In this document: positions 1-5,169 of the stretch, one piece after another | How the letters are laid out: every line of letters starts with the position of its first letter | How positions within the stretch are numbered: position 1 is the first letter of the stretch | Assembly (NCBI GenBank): GCA_011051075.1 | Contig: DREN01000101.1 | Coordinates: 1 to 5,197 of the forward strand | DNA length: 5,197 nucleotides | From: Deltaproteobacteria bacterium | GTDB lineage: Bacteria; Desulfobacterota; DSM-4660; Desulfatiglandales; Desulfatiglandaceae | Direction of reading: 5' to 3' | The notes under the pieces: model-generated | Databases searched by the model: none | Told to the model about the DNA's origin: nothing | Seen by the model: the letters and a program-made list of their open reading frames with translations, nothing else | Translations under genes and position numbers: made by a program

Positions 1-291
1 CCTCAGGGGATTATATGCGAGTTCATCTTCAAAACTGTAGCCCGGTCCTCCCCTTCCGGTGCCCGTGGGATCGCCTCCCTGGATCATAAAATCGCCTATC
101 ACCCGGTGAAAACTAACCCCGTCATAAAAGCCCTCCCGGGCCAGAAACACGAAGTTGTTAACGGTCTTGGGCGCGTGTTCGGGATACAGTTCCAGCTCCA
201 GGCCGCCCCTGCCGGTCTCAATGGTAACATGGTAGGTGGTATCGGGATTGATCTTCATTGCCGGTGGTTTGCTCCACTGTTTCTCACTCAT
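1..291 (-). CDS. Cyclophilin-type peptidyl-prolyl cis-trans isomerase (N-terminal part, runs off left edge)
   Basis: This gene encodes a cyclophilin, which catalyses cis-trans isomerisation of Xaa-Pro bonds during protein folding. Ninety-seven codons are visible and the frame is still open at base 1, so the C-terminal part (family length is about 160-200 residues) lies outside the window. The cyclophilin core is unmistakable: HAPKTVNNFVFLAREGFYDG (residues 39-58), then FHRVIGDFMIQGGDPTGTG (61-79) and GPGYSFEDE (82-90). By alignment with human cyclophilin A, R63 is the catalytic arginine (R55), and F68, M69 and Q71 match F60, M61 and Q63 of the proline pocket. There is no signal peptide, so it should be cytoplasmic. 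The start at 291 is supported by AAGGAG eight bases upstream; an internal ATG at residue 12 has no comparable site. It follows TypA on the same strand after a 154-bp gap, so co-transcription is possible but not shown. A specific symbol (ppiA/ppiB) is not assigned because of the truncation. Confidence 0.95.
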   Translation of the reverse strand, partial: MSEKQWSKPPAMKINPDTTYHVTIETGRGGLELELYPEHAPKTVNNFVFLAREGFYDGVSFHRVIGDFMIQGGDPTGTGRGGPGYSFEDELAYNPLR

Positions 292-299
292 CTGTTATT

Positions 300-305
300 C
301 TCCTT
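300..305 (-). promoter_or_regulatory. Ribosome binding site of the cyclophilin gene
   Basis: Reading the minus strand, AAGGAG lies eight bases before the ATG at 291-289. This decides the start in favour of that codon over the in-frame ATG eleven codons later. Confidence 0.75.
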
Positions 306-334
306 TTCCAAGTTTCACACAGGTTATCCCTCCC

Positions 335-353
335 CCCATTGCCATTCAATGGG
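335..353. other. Small perfect hairpin in the TypA-cyclophilin gap
   Basis: CCCATTG (335-341) and CAATGGG (347-353) form a 7-bp stem with a 5-base loop in the 154-bp gap between the two minus-strand genes. Neither strand has a T-run after it, so it is not a convincing intrinsic terminator. It could be an RNA processing or attenuation structure, or chance. I see no other clear signal in 292-445. Confidence 0.3.
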
Positions 354-445
354 AGAAGGTGGTGATTAAACGTCTCCAAAACGATACAACACGTCAAAAT
401 CAAAGGGGGGTTGTGGATGACCCTGTCCCTGCTGGCCTGGAACTT

Positions 446-2245
446 TCACTTACGCAGCCGGATCGCCTCAGGCGTCACCTCAACAAGTTCCTCCTCAGTG
501 ATATATGAGATGCACTCTTCAAGGCTCATCTGCACCGGGGGCGTGAGGATCACGTTTTCATCTGACCCTGAGGCGCGCATATTGGTGAGCTTCTTTCCCT
601 TTGCCGGATTGACCACCAGGTCCTGGGGCCTGCAGTTTTCGCCTATTATCTGCCCTCCATAGACCCGGATCCCCGGCCCGTAGAAAAGCTTTCCCCTGTC
701 CTGGAGGTTGAAAAGGGCGTAGGCCACGGTCGTGCAAGCTTCCTTGACCACCATGACGCCCTTGTTCCGGTTTCTGATTTCACCTGCGAAAGGCCCGTAT
801 TCCAGAAACACGGAGTTCATAATCCCCATCCCCTTTGTGTCGGTGAGAAACTCCGACCGGAATCCCAGAAGGCCCCTGGTAGGTATCCTGTAGATGAGAC
901 GGGCCATGGTGTTGTCCTGGCTCATCTCAAGCAACCGGCCCTTACGCGCCCCTAATTTTTCCATGACAGACCCCATATACTCCCTGTCAACGTCGATGGT
1001 CAGTTCTTCGTAGGGTTCAAGCCGGTGGCCGTTCTCCTGCCTCATGATGACCTGGGGTCTGCTCACCTGGAACTCATAGCCCTCACGCCGCATCTTCTCT
1101 ATGAGGATGGAGATATGCAGTTCTCCCCTGCCGGAGACCTTGAAACCCCTGCCTTCTTCCAGTTCTTCCACCAGCAGGGCCGCATCGGAGAGGGCCTCTT
1201 TCCGGAGTCGTTCCGTCAGATGTCTTGAGGTCCCGAACCTGGCTTCGGACCCGGCAAAGGGCGAATCATTGGGAACAAAACGGGTTGAGATGGTGCAGGG
1301 ATCTATCTCCATTGGGGGAAGGGGCATGGGATCGTTGGGGTCGGTGTAGGTCTCACCAAGGGTAACCTCATCCATACCTGCGACGGCAACGATTTCCCCA
1401 ACTCCAGCCGTATCCGTGGGGACTTTCCTGTCCCCTTCAAACCGGTACACCTTGGTGATGCGGGCCGGCACAAGTCTCCCGTCACGCCGGGCAACGACTA
1501 TCTCCTTGTTGACGTTCAACGTTCCCCCGGTTATCTTCCCTATGCCCAGACGTCCCAGATAGGGGGAATAGTCAACAGAACTCACCAGCATCTGCAAGGG
1601 AGACGCAGGATCTCCGGACGGAGCGGGGATATGTGATATGATCTTCTCAAAAAGGGGCTCCATGGATGATCTTAGGCCCGTAGATTCTGAGACGGTATAT
1701 CCCTCCTTTGCAGAGGCAAGAATGACCGGAAAGTCAAGGATATGATCAGGGGCATCGAGCTTGACAAAGAGGTCGAATACCTGATCCACGGTCCACTCCG
1801 TCCTGGCGGCCGGTTTATCAACCTTGTTTATGACGACGATTATGGGAAGGGCCCGTGCGAGGGCCTTCTTCAACACGAAGTAGGTCTGGGGCATGGGGCC
1901 TTCCTGAGCATCCACCAAGAGCAGGGCCCCGTCGGCCATCCCTAAAACCCGTTCAACCTGTCCGCCGAAGTCAGCATGACCGGGGGTGTCGATAATATTT
2001 ATCCAGTGGCCCTTATATCTGAAGGAGGCGTTCTTGGATGAAATGGTGATGCCCCGTTCCCGTTCCAGGTCCATGGAATCCATGAAACGTTCTCTCACAT
2101 GCTCGTTCTCGCGAAACGCCCCACTCTGTCTGAACATCTGGTCCACCAGCGTGGTTTTACCATGGTCAACATGGGCGATAATGGCGATATTTCTGATTTT
2201 GCTCTGATCCATCTGGTTTCCCGATTCTGACCGGTCCTCTGGCAC
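446..2245 (-). CDS. typA: Ribosome-associated translational GTPase TypA/BipA
   Basis: TypA/BipA is an EF-G-like GTPase that binds the 70S ribosome and aids 50S subunit assembly and growth under stress such as cold. In the 599-residue longest frame the G motifs are all intact: AHVDHGKT (24-31), switch I ERERGITI (61-68), DTPGH (86-90), NKVDKP (140-145) and SAK (178-180). A beta-barrel domain II follows (about 218-300), then an EF-G III-like domain ending with SGRGELHISILIEKMRREGY (371-390), a domain V-like part (about 410-480), and the TypA-specific C-terminal domain (about 485-599) containing the family signature KKLTNMRASGSDEN. The longest frame opens with GTG at 2245, which has no Shine-Dalgarno. 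An ATG at 2212 gives a 588-residue protein starting MDQSKIRNIAIIAHVDHGKT, which matches how E. coli BipA begins, so 2212 is the likelier start. The gene is complete and looks functional. Confidence 0.98.
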   Translation of the reverse strand: MPEDRSESGNQMDQSKIRNIAIIAHVDHGKTTLVDQMFRQSGAFRENEHVRERFMDSMDLERERGITISSKNASFRYKGHWINIIDTPGHADFGGQVERVLGMADGALLLVDAQEGPMPQTYFVLKKALARALPIIVVINKVDKPAARTEWTVDQVFDLFVKLDAPDHILDFPVILASAKEGYTVSESTGLRSSMEPLFEKIISHIPAPSGDPASPLQMLVSSVDYSPYLGRLGIGKITGGTLNVNKEIVVARRDGRLVPARITKVYRFEGDRKVPTDTAGVGEIVAVAGMDEVTLGETYTDPNDPMPLPPMEIDPCTISTRFVPNDSPFAGSEARFGTSRHLTERLRKEALSDAALLVEELEEGRGFKVSGRGELHISILIEKMRREGYEFQVSRPQVIMRQENGHRLEPYEELTIDVDREYMGSVMEKLGARKGRLLEMSQDNTMARLIYRIPTRGLLGFRSEFLTDTKGMGIMNSVFLEYGPFAGEIRNRNKGVMVVKEACTTVAYALFNLQDRGKLFYGPGIRVYGGQIIGENCRPQDLVVNPAKGKKLTNMRASGSDENVILTPPVQMSLEECISYITEEELVEVTPEAIRLRK

Positions 2246-2262
2246 GGTTGGTTTAAGAGAAC

Positions 2263-2292
2263 GGTCACTGTGAACTTCAGGTCAAAATGACC
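2263..2292. promoter_or_regulatory. Two operator-like inverted repeats in the typA leader
   Basis: A perfect inverted repeat GGTCA-AAA-TGACC occupies 2280-2292, and a near-copy GGTCA-CTG-TGAAC occupies 2263-2275. Their centres are 17 bp apart. They lie between the possible typA -10 hexamer and the typA start codons. Paired sites with the same arms and the same 3-base spacer suggest a dimeric regulator, though RNA hairpins in the leader are an alternative. No regulator gene is visible in the window. Confidence 0.35.
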
Positions 2293-2306
2293 CAATCGGA
2301 CTTTGT

Positions 2307-2312
2307 TTTATA
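2307..2312 (-). promoter_or_regulatory. Possible typA -10 hexamer
   Basis: On the minus strand TATAAA occurs in an AT-rich patch about 95 bases upstream of the ATG at 2212. No good -35 hexamer is found 16-18 bases further upstream, so this is only a candidate. Confidence 0.25.
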
Positions 2313-2385
2313 AAAACTTTGTAGTTTGTCTCAGTTACCTCACAATGTCAATGAAAAAATGGAAAGGCGGAAAAAGGGCCCGCGC

Positions 2386-2395
2386 ATCTTCCGAT
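2386..2395 (+). repeat. Left target-site duplication of MITE copy 1
   Basis: ATCTTCCGAT directly abuts the CAGGG end of the element and is repeated exactly at 2592-2601 on the other side. Confidence 0.88.
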
Positions 2396-2590
2396 CAGGG
2401 CTCCGTCATGCTTGCTGATAACAGCTTGAAATCATGTTGGTATGGACGGCCTTTAAAATTTTAGCGCAACGTCGCAAAGCACGCAAAGAACAAGAGGAAA
2501 AGCTTGGCGACTTGGCAACTTCGCGTGAGATTACCTTCTCTTCAACTTGCGTGATATCAGCACATTCGCGTCGACTTTGACGTTTCCCTG
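2396..2590 (+). mobile_element. MITE-like non-autonomous element, copy 1
   Basis: This is a 195-bp element with no coding capacity. Its ends are imperfect inverted repeats: CAGGGCTCCGTCA (2396-2408) against the complement of TGACGTTTCCCTG (2578-2590), matching at 10 of 13 positions as CAGGG-N3-CGTCA. It is flanked by a perfect 10-bp direct repeat, one extra base (G2591) intervening on the right. A second copy at 4928-5121 in the same orientation differs by about 11 substitutions and one indel (counted by eye). Inside lies a left arm CGCAAAGCACGCAAAG (2473-2488) whose complementary right arm (about 2511-2525) is degraded here. It sits between divergent typA and the rdgC-like pair. The ends and duplication length fit what I recall of ISAs1-family elements; that assignment is an inference. 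Confidence 0.88.
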
Positions 2591-2591
2591 G

Positions 2592-2601
2592 ATCTTCCGA
2601 T
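2592..2601 (+). repeat. Right target-site duplication of MITE copy 1
   Basis: ATCTTCCGAT, an exact direct repeat of 2386-2395, one base after the CCCTG end of the element. Confidence 0.88.
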
Positions 2602-2609
2602 CCTATTCA

Positions 2610-2637
2610 TTGACACCTCTCTCCTGATTCTGATAGT
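2610..2637 (+). promoter_or_regulatory. Sigma70-like promoter of the rdgC-like pair
   Basis: TTGACA (2610-2615, a perfect -35 consensus) is followed after 16 bases by GATAGT (2632-2637, 4 of 6 to TATAAT). It points towards the gene starting at 2783 and would leave a leader of about 140 bases. The -35 begins 19 bp after the end of MITE copy 1, so the element occupies the position of any upstream activator or UP element. Confidence 0.5.
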
Positions 2638-2667
2638 CTTATTTTCTTCCTTAATCCTTCAAAGGCC

Positions 2668-2725
2668 CCCTTTTGAAAAAGGGATCCCCTTTCCCCGCAC
2701 TACTCCCCGGCCCTCTTGACCGGGG
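2668..2725. repeat. Hairpin-forming sequences in the rdgC-like leader
   Basis: CCCTTT-TGAA-AAAGGG (2668-2683) forms a 6-bp stem with a 4-base loop, and CCCCGG (2705-2710) pairs with CCGGGG (2720-2725) over a 9-base loop. Neither is followed by a T-run, so neither is a clear terminator. The first resembles the CCCCCTTT...AAAGGGGG palindromes that I recall as common in intergenic DNA of such bacteria. The remainder of 2638-2782 is purine-rich with no recognised signal apart from the AAGGG ribosome binding site at 2771-2775. Confidence 0.35.
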
Positions 2726-2782
2726 CGGGGGACGGCAATGAGGGAGAAATAGGAGGGCACCTCATTTTGAAAGGGAAAAATT

Positions 2783-3406
2783 ATGGGTCTTATATCCGGC
2801 TCCACGAGCTTTACCAGGTACCTGGCAAAGGACTCTCTTCCTGAAGATTTCATGAAAGATCTCTCTGAAAAGATCACACGGCACTCCTTCCAGGGTCTAG
2901 ATGAACAATCGGTTGATGAGCGCTCCTTCGGCTGGGTGAATATCATGAACATGTTCGACAGCCGGTTTGCGGGGCTTGAGTTTCTCAAAGAGCCCTACAT
3001 CACCATGTCTCTGAGGGTTGATGAGAGGAAGGTTCCTGCAACCGCCCTGAAACAGCACTGCCTTGAGGCTGAGGAGCGGATCAAGAGGGATGAAAATCTC
3101 GAATATCTGCCGAAAAACCGGCGTCTGGATATAAAGGAGGGTGTGAGGATGCGCCTTCTCAGACGAGCAATCCCTGCTTCCAGGTGCTATGACATGGTCT
3201 GGAACTACAGCACCGGACTTGTAATATTCGGCTCCACCTCAAACAGGATTTGCGATGAATTCGTGGAGCTTTTTCTCAAGACCTTCGGTATTGAACTACT
3301 GGCAATCTGCCCCTATATCCTTGCGGGCAGAGCCCTTGAAAAGCAAGGGACATCCCTCGATCTTCTTGACGGCCTGGTCCCCTGGGACTTTGAGCAGGAG
3401 CGTTAA
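2783..3406 (+). CDS. RdgC-like protein, N-terminal half (recombination-associated family)
   Basis: This 207-residue protein resembles the first ~60% of E. coli RdgC, a DNA-binding ring dimer that restrains RecA. Aligning from memory, residues 80-100 (DERKVPATALKQHCLEAEER) match the E. coli segment EEKILPSPVIKQALEAK, and residues 112-170, including DIKEGVRMRLLRRAIP and FVELFLKTFG, match LKDEVLHSLLPRAF and LALLRKSLG. The opening MGLISGSTSFTRY and the FGWV motif (49-52) are conserved features of such proteins as I recall them. The E. coli protein is about 303 residues, so the C-terminal portion is missing here and appears in the next gene. The ATG is preceded by AAGGG seven bases upstream. The downstream gene begins two bases after its TAA, so the two are almost certainly co-translated. 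No signal peptide or membrane segment. RdgC-like identity is fairly secure; its function in this lineage is inferred. Confidence 0.8.
   Translation: MGLISGSTSFTRYLAKDSLPEDFMKDLSEKITRHSFQGLDEQSVDERSFGWVNIMNMFDSRFAGLEFLKEPYITMSLRVDERKVPATALKQHCLEAEERIKRDENLEYLPKNRRLDIKEGVRMRLLRRAIPASRCYDMVWNYSTGLVIFGSTSNRICDEFVELFLKTFGIELLAICPYILAGRALEKQGTSLDLLDGLVPWDFEQER
3396..3400 (+). promoter_or_regulatory. Ribosome binding site of the second rdgC-like gene
   Basis: AGGAG lies inside the last codons of the upstream gene, eight bases before the ATG at 3409. It supports independent initiation of the second gene, arguing against a sequencing frameshift in one long gene. Confidence 0.75.
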
Positions 3407-3408
3407 TC

Positions 3409-3957
3409 ATGCATCTTCTGGAAAAGGTAAGAGAAACAGAATTCTTGGGAAGGGAGTTCCTCCTGTGGCTGTGGTTCAGGGCGGAAACGGAGAGGGGGTT
3501 TTTTGATGTGGGAGAAAAGGAGAGGGCCGAGGTCTGGTTTGACGGAAAAATCACGCTCCGCTCTGAAAATGAGAAAGGAGTAGAGACCATCATCTGTTCA
3601 GGCAATACCTCGAACATGAGAGAGGCCCGCTTCGCACTCACAGAGGAGAAAAAGGTGGTCCAGGCCACGGTTAAACTTGCCATGGGAGACAACCAGTGGT
3701 CTTTTACCCTTGACTCCACCTGGCTGAACTTCACCACCTTCAAGTCGCCCAGGGTTGTGCAGGACAGGGAGGAAGACCCCGACGGAGTCTTTTATGAGAA
3801 GATCTTCCTCATGGAAAAGGCCATATCCGCCATGGATAAGATATACGCATCTTTCATCAAACTCCGTCTTTCTCCTGAATGGGATAATAAGGAGGGGCCC
3901 GAATTGGCCGGGTGGATAAGCTTGTACTGCTGGGACGCTCCTGCCCCGTACCTGTAA
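3409..3957 (+). CDS. Partner protein resembling the C-terminal half of RdgC
   Basis: This 182-residue protein has no firm stand-alone name. Placed after the upstream gene it continues the RdgC pattern: FLLWLWFRAETERGFFDV (17-34) against E. coli LTEWVRSGSAAQGFQLLD; KKVVQATVKLAMGDNQWSFT (81-100) against GKVVTKLALDWQQRIQFVM; and DGVFYEKIFLMEKAISAMDK (125-144) against the final RdgC helix region DADFILMTGELAALIQNLI. The match is weak but collinear, from recall, over most of the protein. It lies in a different frame from its neighbour, is separated by only two bases after TAA, and has a well-placed AGGAG. The likely role is to complete a two-subunit RdgC-like DNA-binding protein; alternatively it is a separate accessory factor. 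It is charged and soluble, with no signal peptide or membrane helix. Its stop faces the stop of the convergent minus-strand gene 38 bp away. Confidence 0.7.
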   Translation: MHLLEKVRETEFLGREFLLWLWFRAETERGFFDVGEKERAEVWFDGKITLRSENEKGVETIICSGNTSNMREARFALTEEKKVVQATVKLAMGDNQWSFTLDSTWLNFTTFKSPRVVQDREEDPDGVFYEKIFLMEKAISAMDKIYASFIKLRLSPEWDNKEGPELAGWISLYCWDAPAPYL

Positions 3958-3995
3958 GACCCGGTTTACTGGGCTCTACGTTCCCAGGGAAAGGG

Positions 3996-4835
3996 TCACC
4001 TGCCTGCCTTAATAGCCTGAATGCCGTAGTCCTTTCGCAGCCTTGTCCAGAGGGCCCTCAGGATTAGCACGGGGGCATAGTCCACGTGCATCTTATCATC
4101 CCCTGAAACATCTTTGCACGATTCCATCAACCGGTCGCTGTCAAGCCAGGAGTCGAGCCTCTCACGCATGAACCTGACCAGGGAAAAGGGGAGGGAACCC
4201 AGTTCTGTTTCGTCCATCCGGGCTATCAAGATCCTGGTCTTTACGGGCAGCTCTTCGATCAGTCTTTCCACCGCCTCATCCACGGTCTTTGGAAGTGAGT
4301 ACTTGGCCAGGGCGGGATCGGCTCCCTCCGGTGACATCTCCGTCTGAAAAGCGGCCTCAAAGGCTCCCGTCACCTTACGGTATATCTCCGGATCCTTGCC
4401 GGCGGTGGTTCCTGTCACGTTGAGGATCTTTATCTTGTGCTCCCTGACCCACGCACGGATCATCCAGCCTGCCTCACTGGCATCCATGAGGCTCAGATCC
4501 ACGTTGAGGAGGGGCCGGCTGTTCAACCTGACCATCTCTGCTGTGGAGGCCGTTTCGCCCTCAGGCTCTCCGTGGGTGAAAATAACGGTCCCGTAGGCGT
4601 AGAGGATGTTCTGTTTTCTCCACTGAAAGGCACTCGTTGTGGGCATCTCCTTCAGGTCGTATGAGACCGGAAGAGTACCGTCTTCGGTTTTACGGCCCTT
4701 TCGCACCCATCCACCATAGGGAACCCCCCACCTGATGGCCGCATCCAGAGCAGCCCGCTCGGCCCCTGTCTCTCCACCTGATACGATCTTAACATCCACT
4801 GTTCCACCCTGTCTTGTCCCGCACGGCACTCCCAT
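3996..4835 (-). CDS. Putative molybdenum-carrier (YpsA-like Rossmann) protein with extra C-terminal domain
   Basis: The N-terminal domain (about residues 16-163) belongs to the family annotated as putative molybdenum carrier, a Rossmann-like fold related to YpsA/LOG nucleotide-binding proteins and to the plant/algal Moco carrier. Visible motifs: KIVSGGETGAERAALDAA (16-33; the usual glycine loop is SGGQTGVDRAALD), GGWVRKGRKTEDG (41-53), YDLKEMPT (59-66), GTVIFTHGEPEGETASTAEM (82-101) and LNVTGTTAGKDPEIY (138-152). Residues 168-279 form a second helical segment with PKTVDEAVERLIEELPVKTR and a later LMESCKDVSGDDKMH, similar to a conserved domain I recall as DUF6794. Actual molybdenum binding is unproven for this group; a nucleotide- or cofactor-binding role is the safer statement. 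Start is uncertain: ATG at 4835 has only a weak site, while GTG at 4799 (VDVKIVSGGETG) is closer to the family's usual beginning and has AGGGTGG just upstream. Confidence 0.82.
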   Translation of the reverse strand: MGVPCGTRQGGTVDVKIVSGGETGAERAALDAAIRWGVPYGGWVRKGRKTEDGTLPVSYDLKEMPTTSAFQWRKQNILYAYGTVIFTHGEPEGETASTAEMVRLNSRPLLNVDLSLMDASEAGWMIRAWVREHKIKILNVTGTTAGKDPEIYRKVTGAFEAAFQTEMSPEGADPALAKYSLPKTVDEAVERLIEELPVKTRILIARMDETELGSLPFSLVRFMRERLDSWLDSDRLMESCKDVSGDDKMHVDYAPVLILRALWTRLRKDYGIQAIKAGR

Positions 4836-4917
4836 GTCTCTGCCCGGGCATTCTTAAGACCATCCTCTCAAAATCCAAGACATTTGGCAAGGGATTGCCT
4901 GTCCCGCCTGTCGCGTA
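4836..4917 (-). other. Upstream region of the molybdenum-carrier-like gene
   Basis: Between this gene and MITE copy 2 there are about 80 bases. On the minus strand TTGCCA (complement of 4887-4892) could be a -35, but no good -10 follows at 16-18 bases. A short inverted repeat GGCAA-GGGA-TTGCC (4886-4899) overlaps that hexamer. No promoter can be called with confidence. Confidence 0.3.
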
Positions 4918-4927
4918 TCCCTTTCCT
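4918..4927 (+). repeat. Left target-site duplication of MITE copy 2
   Basis: TCCCTTTCCT directly abuts the CAGGG end of the second element and is repeated exactly at 5122-5131. Confidence 0.88.
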
Positions 4928-5121
4928 CAGGGCTCCGTCATGCTTGCTGATAACAGATTGAAATCATGTTGGTATGGACGGCCTTTAAAATTTTAGCGCA
5001 AAATCGCAAAGCACGCAAAGAACAAAAGAAAAAGCTTAGCAACTTCGCGTCTTTGCGTGAGATTACCTTCTCTTCAACTTGCGTGATATCAGCACATTCG
5101 CGTCGACTTTGACGTTCCCTG
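4928..5121 (+). mobile_element. MITE-like non-autonomous element, copy 2
   Basis: This 194-bp element is about 94% identical to 2396-2590 and in the same orientation. Its inverted ends are CAGGGCTCCGTCA (4928-4940) and TGACGTTCCCTG (5110-5121), i.e. CAGGG-N(2-3)-CGTCA. A perfect 10-bp direct repeat, different from that of copy 1, abuts both ends with no extra base. Internally CGCAAAGCACGCAAAG (5005-5020) pairs with CTTCGCGTCTTTGCG (5043-5057) apart from one bulge and one mismatch, so this copy keeps a hairpin that copy 1 has partly lost. No transposase or other gene is inside. It lies upstream of the minus-strand molybdenum-carrier-like gene and of whatever follows on the right. Confidence 0.88.
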
Positions 5122-5131
5122 TCCCTTTCCT
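5122..5131 (+). repeat. Right target-site duplication of MITE copy 2
   Basis: TCCCTTTCCT, an exact direct repeat of 4918-4927, immediately after the CCCTG end of the element. Confidence 0.88.
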
Positions 5132-5139
5132 GTTTCGTC

Positions 5140-5169
5140 TTGACACGGATACAGGAGGAACAATACTAT
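5140..5169 (+). promoter_or_regulatory. Sigma70-like promoter pointing out of the window
   Basis: TTGACA (5140-5145) is followed after 18 bases by TACTAT (5164-5169), or after 16 bases by AATACT (5162-5167); each -10 matches 4 of 6. An 8-bp palindrome TAGGCCTA (5169-5176) sits at the expected start point and could be an operator. No start codon of a downstream gene is visible before the window ends at 5197. Confidence 0.4.

Noticed and set aside
2381..2394. Extension of the repeat leftwards based on shared CGCG(C/T)ATC before both copies
   Set aside because: The matching bases overlap and lie outside the exact 10-bp target duplications, so the element boundary is better set at CAGGG.
2473..2525. 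Repeated CGCAAAG units as a CRISPR or tandem repeat array
   Set aside because: Only two short units plus an inverted arm, with no regular spacers; they are part of the hairpin within the mobile element.
2659..2988. A 109-codon open frame on the minus strand
   Set aside because: It overlaps the start of the rdgC-like gene antisense and its leader, with no family resemblance.
3391..3411. Frameshift error joining the two RdgC-like ORFs into one gene
   Set aside because: A well-spaced AGGAG precedes the second ATG, and the stop-start arrangement is a normal coupled junction. Not fully excluded without comparison to relatives.
3276..3743. A 155-codon open frame on the minus strand
   Set aside because: It lies antisense across the junction of the two RdgC-like genes, has no recognisable domain, and is Ser/Pro-rich like a shadow frame.
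3969..3987. CTGGG...CCCAG stem in the 38-bp convergent gap as a bidirectional terminator
   Set aside because: Only 5 bp of stem with a 9-base loop and no T-run on either strand; too weak to call.
4814..4996. A 60-codon plus-strand frame running into MITE copy 2
   Set aside because: It crosses the boundary of the element and the antisense start of the molybdenum-carrier-like gene; no ribosome binding site or family resemblance.
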